Assembly: GCA_023392225.1 (NCBI GenBank)
Contig: JAEVZM010000387.1
Span: forward strand, 1 to 8,835
DNA length: 8,835 bases
DNA from: Pseudomonadota bacterium
GTDB taxonomy: Bacteria > Pseudomonadota > Alphaproteobacteria > Rhizobiales > Kaistiaceae
Direction: 5' to 3'
Shown: piece by piece, positions 1-4,156 of the stretch
Numbering within the stretch: the first letter of the stretch is position 1
Layout: each line of letters starts with the position of its first letter
The notes under the pieces: generated by a model
The model's input: the letters and a program-made list of their open reading frames with translations, nothing else
Database searches by the model: none
What the model was told of the DNA's origin: nothing
Translations under genes and position numbers: made by a program

Positions 1-107
1 GGCTGGTCGCGGCGGGCTTCGGCGAGTACCAGCCGATCGAGCCGGGCGACACCGACGAAGCCTACGCCAAGAACCGGCGGATCGAGCTGAAGCTGACCGA
101 GCGCTGA
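1..107 (+). CDS. C-terminal end of an OmpA-like peptidoglycan-binding protein (partial)
   Basis: Only the last 35 codons are present (complete codons from position 3, TGA at 105-107). The visible residues contain a GFGEYQPI stretch, then an acidic linker, then NRRIELKL and the stop. This is how the OmpA/MotB-type peptidoglycan-binding domain (OmpA_C-like) usually ends: the conserved N-x-R-R-I-E-L segment is the last strand of the fold, and such domains anchor envelope proteins non-covalently to peptidoglycan. The N-terminal part is missing, so it cannot be said whether this is a Pal-like lipoprotein, an OmpA porin or the longer MotB-like type common in Rhizobiales. The short LTER tail after the motif fits the last of these best. 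The domain call is fairly secure; the full-length identity is not. Confidence 0.75.
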   Translation, partial: LVAAGFGEYQPIEPGDTDEAYAKNRRIELKLTER

Positions 108-122
108 GCTGGCCGCGGCCAC

Positions 123-151
123 TTGTCGTTCGCGGCCGCGTCCGCTATATC
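123..151 (+). promoter_or_regulatory. Sigma-70-type promoter for rpmE
   Basis: TTGTCG at 123-128 and TATATC at 146-151 are separated by exactly 17 bases. Each hexamer matches 4 of 6 consensus positions, and the -10 is AT-rich within very GC-rich DNA. Transcription would begin near 158, giving an rpmE leader of about 50 nt. It starts 15 bases after the upstream stop codon, so rpmE probably has its own promoter. GGCCGCG at 111-117 and CGCGGCC at 131-137 can pair across the -35, which may form a weak hairpin at the end of the upstream transcript. Confidence 0.55.
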
Positions 152-164
152 CTCGCCCCAACTG

Positions 165-201
165 CGGGCCTCGGGCCCGTCTCCCCCGAATTTCGAGGCT
201 C
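165..201 (+). promoter_or_regulatory. Structured rpmE leader that may sequester the ribosome binding site
   Basis: Two mutually exclusive helices can be drawn. Helix A pairs CGGGCC (165-170) with GGCCCG (174-179) around a TCG triloop. Helix B pairs GCCTCG (168-173) with CGAGGC (194-199); it extends outward through G167.U200 and G166-C201 and inward through two G.U pairs. Helix B buries the GAGG Shine-Dalgarno (195-198) of rpmE, while helix A leaves it free. L31 leaders with regulatory structure are known in several bacterial groups. A role here is inferred from base pairing alone. Confidence 0.35.
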
Positions 202-209
202 AGCGACCC

Positions 210-434
210 ATGAAGAAAGACATTCATCCCGACTATCACGAGATCAAGGTCGTGATGACCGACGGCACCGAGTACCTCACCCGCTCGACCTATGGCGAGC
301 CGGGCGCGGTGCTCCAGCTCGACATCGACTCGCGGACCCATCCGGCCTGGACCGGCGGCGGCCAGCACCTGCTCGATCGCGGCGGCCGCGTCTCGCGCTT
401 CAAGAACCGCTACAAGGGCATCATGGGCAACTGA
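210..434 (+). CDS. rpmE: 50S ribosomal protein L31
   Basis: This 74-residue protein is a component of the large ribosomal subunit that sits at the central protuberance and contacts the 30S subunit. It begins MKKDIHPDY and carries the family's hallmark segments RSTYG, THPAWTGG and GGRVSRFKNRY. It contains no cysteine, so the CxxC zinc site of the zinc-binding L31 form is absent. That is normal for alphaproteobacterial L31, as I recall the family. The start is ATG at 210, with GAGG at 195-198 about 11 bases upstream; an in-frame TTG at 123 would add 29 residues with no family counterpart. The length fits the family. The gene has its own promoter at 123-151 and an intrinsic terminator at 459-487, so it is probably transcribed alone. 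It converges with the minus-strand oxidoreductase gene ending at 532. Confidence 0.96.
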   Translation: MKKDIHPDYHEIKVVMTDGTEYLTRSTYGEPGAVLQLDIDSRTHPAWTGGGQHLLDRGGRVSRFKNRYKGIMGN

Positions 435-458
435 CCCCGATCCTCCGATCACAATGCC

Positions 459-487
459 GAAGGCCCGCCTCGTGCGGGCCTTCTTGA
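459..487 (+). terminator. Intrinsic terminator after rpmE
   Basis: A perfect 10-bp stem, GAAGGCCCGC (459-468) with GCGGGCCTTC (474-483), closes a 5-nt CTCGT loop and runs into TTG, beginning 25 bases after the rpmE stop. The U tract is short. As a perfect stem between convergent genes it may also stop minus-strand transcripts from the oxidoreductase gene. Confidence 0.75.
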
Positions 488-511
488 TTCAGGGCGCGGG
501 GGCGTGCCGCG

Positions 512-535
512 GTGAGGCCCGCCGGATGGCCTCAC
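512..535 (-). repeat. Inverted repeat overlapping the stop codon of the oxidoreductase gene
   Basis: GTGAGGCC (512-519) and GGCCTCAC (528-535) form a perfect 8-bp stem with an 8-nt loop. The right arm contains the TGA stop codon (complement of 532-534) of the minus-strand gene. There is no U tract after it on the minus strand, so it may be a 3'-end stabilising hairpin that works with the bidirectional stem at 459-483. Confidence 0.45.
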
Positions 536-1638
536 AGCGTCGAGGCGGCGAGCCCCGGCGTCTTCCACAGATCGATCGGCAGGGCGATGCCCTTCGGGCG
601 GTAGGGCATCTCGATCTTCCGCCCCGCGCCGGCCGAGGCGTAGGCGGCGACCAGCACCTCCTGCACGGTCCGGCCGAGCTCGCCGGTCGAGATCGGCTCC
701 TCGGTGCCGCGCACACAGCGCGCGAAGTGGCGCATCTCCTGCGGGAAGCCGTAGTTGTAGTGCTCCTCGAACACCGGGAAGGTCCAGCCCCGGGTGGTCG
801 TTGCCTTCTCGACCGCGTAGCCAAAGCCGACCTCGCTATAGGTGGTGAGGGCGTTGCCCATCAGCATGTCGGCGTAGGTCTGGCCCTCGGAGCCGAAGAC
901 CTCGATGGAATCGTCCATGCCGCCCGGCTTGGCCCAGGAGTTCTCGACGACGCCGACGGCGCCGCCCTCGAACTCGATGATGCAGATGGCCTCGTCCTCG
1001 CCCTCCGTCCGGGCGCCATGGACTTGGGTCGAGAGCTGGGCGTAGACGCTTCTGACCTTGGCGCCGCCGAGGAACCAGTGGCAGAAGGCGATGCCATGGC
1101 AGCCGAGGTCCATCAGCGCGCCGCCGCCCGACTTCCTGACGTCCCAGAACCAGTCGGAATGCGGTCCGAAGTGCTTCTCGCCCTGCTTGACGAGGTGAAT
1201 GCGCCCGAAGGCGCCCTCGTCGGCCATCTGCTTGGCCTTGACGTATTTGGGGGCGAACAGGAGTTCCTCGGCATAGAGGAGGAGGACGCCCTCCTCGCGG
1301 CACACCGCGATCATCCGGTCGGCTTCCTCGAGCGTCACGCAGAGCGGCTTCTCGCAGACGACGTGCTTGCCGGCGCGTGCCGCTTCGATCGTCATCTCGC
1401 AATGGAGGGCGTTCGGGGCGCTGATCGAGACCATCTCGATCTCGGGGTCCTTCAGCATCTCGCGGTAGTCGGTATAGGCGCTGGCGATATGGTGCCGGCG
1501 GGCGAAAGCCTCGGCATTGCCGGGTGTCGGCGAGGCAACCGCGACGACCTCGGCCTCGCCGGGCAGGAACGCGACCGAGCTCGCGATGCAGTCCGCCTGG
1601 AAGCGCGAGCCGATGATGCCGATCTTGACCTTCTTCAC
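532..1638 (-). CDS. Gfo/Idh/MocA family NAD(P)-dependent oxidoreductase
   Basis: This 368-residue protein belongs to the glucose-fructose oxidoreductase/inositol dehydrogenase/MocA family, cytosolic enzymes that oxidise or reduce sugars, inositols and related polyols with NAD(P). The N-terminal Rossmann fold begins KIGIIGS (residues 5-11, where the usual last Gly of GxGxxG is not obvious). The family's catalytic EKP is at 96-98. The second-domain block GGGALMDLGCH (171-181) supplies the Asp177 and His181 that normally line the active site. Length is typical. The start is GTG (1638-1636) with AAGGAG at 1652-1647, eight bases upstream. The substrate cannot be told from sequence. The gene shares its strand with rcdA and DUF1192 but lies 166 bases beyond rcdA, so it may be cotranscribed or have its own promoter. 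No nearby sugar transporter or kinase hints at the substrate. Confidence 0.9.
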   Translation of the reverse strand: MKKVKIGIIGSRFQADCIASSVAFLPGEAEVVAVASPTPGNAEAFARRHHIASAYTDYREMLKDPEIEMVSISAPNALHCEMTIEAARAGKHVVCEKPLCVTLEEADRMIAVCREEGVLLLYAEELLFAPKYVKAKQMADEGAFGRIHLVKQGEKHFGPHSDWFWDVRKSGGGALMDLGCHGIAFCHWFLGGAKVRSVYAQLSTQVHGARTEGEDEAICIIEFEGGAVGVVENSWAKPGGMDDSIEVFGSEGQTYADMLMGNALTTYSEVGFGYAVEKATTTRGWTFPVFEEHYNYGFPQEMRHFARCVRGTEEPISTGELGRTVQEVLVAAYASAGAGRKIEMPYRPKGIALPIDLWKTPGLAASTL

Positions 1639-1646
1639 GTTCCCTT

Positions 1647-1652
1647 CTCCTT
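1647..1652 (-). promoter_or_regulatory. Ribosome binding site supporting the GTG start of the oxidoreductase
   Basis: On the minus strand AAGGAG is followed by an 8-base spacer and then GTG. This near-consensus Shine-Dalgarno at ideal spacing fixes the non-ATG start and gives the N-terminus KKVKIGIIGS, right for a Rossmann fold. Confidence 0.8.
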
Positions 1653-1804
1653 CTGGTGTCCGCCGGGCGCGCGAACCGCAAATGGCCCGGCCGATCCTAT
1701 CACCGCTTGGCGCGGCGGTTCAGCAGGCGAGGGATCGCAGGGCGATGGAATCGGGTCGGTCGGATCGTCGCGGCCGGAAGGGCTTGCGCGTGGGGCGCTG
1801 ACCG

Positions 1805-2329
1805 TCAGCGGCGGGCGGCGAAGGCGTCGGCGATGCGGATGATCTGCTCGCCGACGGGATTGACGACCTTGGGCGGTCCCTCGGGCCCGAAGGCGCCGTC
1901 GAGGCGCTGCAGGCGCTCCTGGAGCCGGAGGGAGCGCACGATCAGCGCCCGCAGCCGGTCTGGCAGGCCGTCCCATCCCGTCCCTTGCGTCGCGGTCGCA
2001 AGGCCGGTGAGCCGGACCTTGTCCTTCTCGGCCCTTGCCTGCTCGTTCGACAGCTCGCCATCGTTGACCGCCCGTTGCAGGAGGAGCCACGAGGCGATCT
2101 GCATCAGCCGGGTGGTGAGCCGCATGGATTCGCTCGCATAGGCAAGCGCGCCGGCGCGCGACAGGCGCAGCGAATCCTTCCGGCCGTCGCCATCGAGATA
2201 GTCCGCCGTCTCCTCGACAAGCGCCATGCCCTCATCGAACAGGAACCGGAATCCGTCCGACCCGGCGAAGCGGGGACCGAGCGGGACGAGCTCCCGCTCC
2301 ACTCTGAACTTGATCACTTCTTCGGCCAT
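1805..2329 (-). CDS. rcdA: RcdA-type protease adaptor (DUF1465 family)
   Basis: This 174-residue, mostly helical protein matches the DUF1465/RcdA family. In Caulobacter, RcdA works with CpdR and PopA to deliver the cell-cycle master regulator CtrA and other substrates to the ClpXP protease. The family core runs from FLFDEGMALVEETADYL (29-45) through SRAGALAYASESMRLTTRLM (57-76) and the ELSNEQARAEKDKVRL segment (92-107), with a C-terminal PVGEQIIRIADAF. The chosen ATG (2329) gives MAEEVIKFRV and a length close to the family's; upstream in-frame starts at 2350 and 2392 add residues with no family match. The Shine-Dalgarno is weak for every start. The promoter probably lies in 2330-2445, because a terminator at 2446-2477 separates it from DUF1192. 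A CtrA-type box occurs about 240 bases upstream of the start. I recall that rcdA is CtrA-regulated in some relatives; feedback here is inferred. Confidence 0.88.
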   Translation of the reverse strand: MAEEVIKFRVERELVPLGPRFAGSDGFRFLFDEGMALVEETADYLDGDGRKDSLRLSRAGALAYASESMRLTTRLMQIASWLLLQRAVNDGELSNEQARAEKDKVRLTGLATATQGTGWDGLPDRLRALIVRSLRLQERLQRLDGAFGPEGPPKVVNPVGEQIIRIADAFAARR

Positions 2330-2423
2330 CGTGGCGTTGCACCATCCCATTCGGCCCGTCCCGAAATGAGACGGCATGCACGACCGTCGCAACCCTCGTG
2401 CCGCCGTGGCGCCGTCCTGTCAT

Positions 2424-2443
2424 CTTGCCTGAGTCGGGGCAAG
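2424..2443. repeat. Short inverted repeat upstream of rcdA
   Basis: CTTGCC (2424-2429) and GGCAAG (2438-2443) form a perfect 6-bp stem around an 8-nt loop, with further outer pairing possible (a G.T pair and A2422-T2445). It lies directly after the terminator at 2446-2477 on the minus strand, in the presumed rcdA promoter/leader. It could be an operator or a leader hairpin. No clear -35/-10 pair was seen nearby. Confidence 0.3.
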
Positions 2444-2445
2444 GT

Positions 2446-2477
2446 AAAAAGAGAGCCGCCTTGGGAGGAGCGGCTCT
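2446..2477 (-). terminator. Intrinsic terminator on the minus strand between DUF1192 and rcdA
   Basis: Read on the minus strand, AGAGCCGC (2477-2470) pairs perfectly with GCGGCTCT (2459-2452) around a 10-nt loop, UCCUCCCAAG. It is followed at once by CTTTTTA (2451-2445), a proper U tract. It would end transcription entering from DUF1192 or from the putative small RNA before rcdA. The loop itself carries a CCUCCC anti-Shine-Dalgarno sequence. Confidence 0.8.
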
Positions 2478-2545
2478 TCTGAAGTCGAACAGGGAGGCGT
2501 CAAACAGAGTGGACAGGAGCCACTCGAATCCAGATGACTGGATGG
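2446..2545 (-). ncRNA. Putative small RNA with anti-Shine-Dalgarno motifs (cuckoo/CcsR-like)
   Basis: The minus strand encodes a compact run of structures in about 100 nt. Hairpin 1 is ATCCAG-TCAT-CTGGAT (2543-2528, 6 bp). Hairpin 2 is GAGTGG-CUCCUGU-CCACTC (2525-2507, 6 bp). Next comes a weakly structured stretch with CCUCCCU (2497-2491). Last is the terminator hairpin (2477-2452), whose loop is UCCUCCCAAG, with its U tract. All three CU-rich motifs (CUCCU, CCUCCC, UCCUCCC) are in loops or weakly paired and complement the GGAGG of ribosome binding sites. This is the hallmark I recall for alphaproteobacterial anti-SD small RNAs (CcsR, alpha-r14, the so-called cuckoo family). Transcription could start near 2545 from a promoter overlapping the CtrA-type box at 2569-2583. 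Alternatively this is just a structured 3' UTR of DUF1192 ending at the terminator. The boundaries are inferred. Confidence 0.5.
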
Positions 2546-2568
2546 GCACCAGTAATGCCTCGTAAACC

Positions 2569-2583
2569 TTAAGATCAGGTTAA
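2569..2583 (-). promoter_or_regulatory. CtrA-type box TTAA-N7-TTAA
   Basis: TTAA (2569-2572), seven bases GATCAGG, then TTAA (2580-2583). The CtrA consensus is TTAA-N7-TTAAC, and this site matches 8 of 9 fixed positions read in either direction. Such an AT pattern is very unlikely by chance in DNA this GC-rich. It lies upstream of the putative small RNA and rcdA on the minus strand. GANTC sites for the CcrM methylase flank it at 2526-2530 and 2605-2609. A poor -10 candidate, CATTAC (2557-2552 on the minus strand), would place the start near 2545. Confidence 0.55.
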
Positions 2584-2624
2584 TCGGACCTGCGCCGCGC
2601 GGCCGAATCGCGGCCGACGGCCGT

Positions 2625-2816
2625 TTAGCGGCGGAAGAATGCGTCGGCTGCGGCGGCGCTCGCTTGCTTGGCGGCGATGGCTTCTTCTATCCGCGCGATC
2701 TCGGCCTCGAGCAGGGCGATGCGCCCGGTCAGCTCCTCGAGCGAGAGCGACCCGAGATCCTCGCCGACCGCGTGGGCGGTCTTCGGTCTCGGCGCGTCGT
2801 CTTCGGCGATCGGCAT
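2625..2816 (-). CDS. DUF1192 family small protein
   Basis: This is a 63-residue acidic-to-basic protein of unknown function. Residues about 1-20 are polar, with an EDDAPRP motif. From about residue 24, SLEELTGRIALLEAEIARIE and its continuation form a single amphipathic helix with a heptad-like Leu/Ile pattern, probably a short coiled coil. It ends DAFFRR. This layout, and the position beside rcdA and rpmE, fit the DUF1192 family of alphaproteobacteria. The start is the ATG at 2816, backed by a strong GGGGGAGGA four bases upstream; the open frame reaches to 2978 but the added residues look non-coding. It diverges from the PIG3 gene across 167 bases. A terminator 148 bases downstream separates it from rcdA. 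No function is proposed here. Confidence 0.8.
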   Translation of the reverse strand: MPIAEDDAPRPKTAHAVGEDLGSLSLEELTGRIALLEAEIARIEEAIAAKQASAAAADAFFRR

Positions 2817-2917
2817 GGCATCCTCCCCCTCTCGGCCCTCGGCCTGCTTCGATTTGGGCCGCTCGAGGCCAATCTGGGACGCCCGGCGGGTGCGATCAAG
2901 CGTCCGGCCGATCGCGA

Positions 2918-2946
2918 TTGTCACCCGGGCGGCCAACCGGTAGACC
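2918..2946 (+). promoter_or_regulatory. Candidate promoter for the PIG3-type oxidoreductase
   Basis: TTGTCA (2918-2923, 5 of 6 matches) is separated by 17 bases from TAGACC (2941-2946, 3 of 6 matches). Transcription would start near 2953 and give a leader of about 30 nt. The -35 is good but the -10 is weak. It lies in the divergent gap 2817-2983 shared with DUF1192, for which no convincing promoter was seen. Confidence 0.35.
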
Positions 2947-2968
2947 CTGAAGGCAGTGATTTCCCGAT

Positions 2969-2973
2969 GGAGG
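2969..2973 (+). promoter_or_regulatory. Ribosome binding site supporting a TTG start
   Basis: GGAGG lies 10 bases before the TTG at 2984. The ATG codons at 3005 and 3008 have only a weak GAG upstream, so the site favours TTG initiation. Confidence 0.65.
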
Positions 2974-2983
2974 ACCACCCGCC

Positions 2984-3988
2984 TTGGCAGCGCTTCCCGA
3001 GACCATGATGGCGATCGTGATCAAGGCGCCCGGCGGGCCCGAGATGCTGGTGCCGGCCGAGCGTCCCGTGCCGGTGCCGGGTCCGGGCGAGATTCTGGTC
3101 AAGGTCGGCGCGGCGGGCGTCAACCGGCCCGACATCATGCAGCGCCGCGGCCAGTATCCGCCGCCGCCGGGCGCCCCGGTCGAGATTCCGGGCCTCGAGG
3201 TGGCGGGCACAGTGGTGGCGCTGGGCGAGGGGGCGAACCGCTTCGCCCTCGGCGACGCGGTTTGCGCTCTCCTCCCCGGCGCCGGCTATGCCGAGTATGC
3301 CAAGGTCGACGAGACCAATGCCCTGCCGGTGCCGCGCGGCTTCTCGACCGCCGAGGCGGCCGCGATCCCCGAGACCTTCTTCACCATCTGGCCGTCGATC
3401 TTCGAGCGCGGCCGGCTCGAGGCGGGCGAGTCGATCCTGATCCATGGCGGCGCCTCGGGGGTTGGCACCAGCGCCATCCAGCTCGCCCGCGCCTTCGGCG
3501 CCCGCGTCTTCGTCACCGCCGGAAACGCCGAGAAGTGCGAGGCCTGCGTCAAGCTCGGCGCCGAGGTCGCGATCAACTACAAGACCGAGGATTTCGTCGA
3601 GGTGGTGAAGCGGGTCACCGACGGGCGCGGCGTCGACGTCATCCTCGACATGGTCGGCGGCGACTACGTCAACCGCAACTACGAGGCCGCCGCCGAGGAG
3701 GCCCGCATCGTCCAGATCGCGGTGCAGAAGGGGGTCCGCTCGGAAGTCGACATCCGCCGGCTGATGATGAAGCGCCTGTGGCACACGGGCTCGACGCTTC
3801 GGCCCCGTTCGGTCGAGTTCAAGGCGCGGATCGCCGCCGAGCTGCAGGAGAAGGTCTGGCCGCTGTTCGAGAGCCGCACCATCGCCCCGGTGATCGGCTC
3901 GACCTATCCTCTCAGCCGTGCGGCCGACGCCCATGCCCGCATGGACCTCGGCGATCATGTCGGGCGCATCGTCCTGACGGTCGACTGA
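2984..3988 (+). CDS. NAD(P)H quinone oxidoreductase, PIG3 family
   Basis: This 334-residue cytosolic enzyme belongs to the zinc-free quinone oxidoreductase branch of the medium-chain dehydrogenase superfamily (TP53I3/PIG3 type), which reduces quinones or other activated carbonyls with NADPH. The GroES-like N-terminal domain carries the family block GVNRPDIMQRRGQYPPPPGA (45-64) and IPGLEVAG (68-75). The Rossmann domain has HGGASGVGTSAIQLAR (154-169). No catalytic-zinc ligand set is evident, as expected for this branch. The start is taken as TTG (2984), because GGAGG precedes it and the resulting ALPETM N-terminus resembles family members; ATG at 3005 or 3008 would shorten it by seven or eight residues. 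It is divergent from DUF1192 and ends at a hairpin terminator at 4005-4049. Its natural substrate is unknown. It is probably a stand-alone housekeeping gene, not part of the polyamine cluster. Confidence 0.92.
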   Translation: MAALPETMMAIVIKAPGGPEMLVPAERPVPVPGPGEILVKVGAAGVNRPDIMQRRGQYPPPPGAPVEIPGLEVAGTVVALGEGANRFALGDAVCALLPGAGYAEYAKVDETNALPVPRGFSTAEAAAIPETFFTIWPSIFERGRLEAGESILIHGGASGVGTSAIQLARAFGARVFVTAGNAEKCEACVKLGAEVAINYKTEDFVEVVKRVTDGRGVDVILDMVGGDYVNRNYEAAAEEARIVQIAVQKGVRSEVDIRRLMMKRLWHTGSTLRPRSVEFKARIAAELQEKVWPLFESRTIAPVIGSTYPLSRAADAHARMDLGDHVGRIVLTVD

Positions 3989-4004
3989 GGCGTCTGCGCA
4001 GGGT

Positions 4005-4049
4005 GGGCCATCGGACTTTCCGATGGCTCGGTTCTGATTTTTGTATTTG
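4005..4049 (+). terminator. Terminator-like hairpin after the PIG3 gene
   Basis: GCCATCGG (4007-4014) and CCGATGGC (4020-4027) form a perfect 8-bp stem with a 5-nt loop, extended by G.U and G-C pairs outward. A T-rich run (4038-4049) follows, but about 10 bases after the stem, which is farther than usual. It begins about 17 bases after the PIG3 stop and probably insulates the ydc cluster from upstream transcription. Confidence 0.6.
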
Positions 4050-4106
4050 TGATGGAGGCGCGGGCCGAGTCACACTTTCCCCTCACTGGCCGGCGAGCCG
4101 ACGCCC

Positions 4107-4121
4107 TGGCCTCTGCCTTGC
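4107..4121 (+). promoter_or_regulatory. Sigma-54-like (-24/-12) promoter for ydcS
   Basis: TGGC (4107-4110) and TTGC (4118-4121) have the exact spacing of the RpoN consensus TGGCACG-N4-TTGC; the middle bases CTC deviate from ACG. Transcription would start near 4133, 24 bases before the ydcS ATG and upstream of its ribosome binding site. RpoN control would suit a polyamine-utilisation cluster, because the E. coli putrescine pathway responds to nitrogen limitation. A 7-bp inverted repeat, GGCCGGC (4088-4094) with GCCGGCC (4120-4126), overlaps the element. No activator site was recognised. Confidence 0.4.
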
Positions 4122-4156
4122 CGGCCGCGGGCACGAGGGAGAGGGGAAGCATCGAG

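Noticed and set aside
1639..1804. Possible promoter (TAGGAT-like -10) in the gap upstream of the oxidoreductase
   Set aside because: No acceptable -35 at proper spacing; nothing convincing in this 166-base gap beyond the ribosome binding site.
292..1842. Long plus-strand open frame antisense to the Gfo/Idh/MocA gene
   Set aside because: It is Arg/Ala/Gly-rich with no recognisable domain and lies opposite a clear enzyme; an effect of high GC.
2330..2392. Extended rcdA start at 2392
   Set aside because: The extra 21 residues do not resemble the family, and the ATG at 2329 gives the expected length.
2232..2549. 105-codon minus-strand open frame starting at GTG 2549, across the putative sRNA
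   Set aside because: It runs through an intrinsic terminator and 98 bases into rcdA in another frame, has no good ribosome binding site, and its composition changes to Arg/Gly-rich after the terminator. Its first ~30 residues look more protein-like than most shadows, so a short leader peptide is not fully excluded.
2584..2624. CGGCCG palindromes just after the DUF1192 stop
   Set aside because: They can pair, but have no U tract and are expected by chance in GC-rich DNA.
2921..3958. 345-codon minus-strand open frame opposite the PIG3-type gene
   Set aside because: Low-complexity Asp/Leu/Gly/His composition typical of the antisense frame of GC-rich genes; no motif, and it covers a well-supported gene.
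4049..4156. Upstream in-frame start for ydcS at 4049
   Set aside because: It would put 36 polar residues before a perfect signal peptide and lacks a good Shine-Dalgarno; the ATG at 4157 has both.
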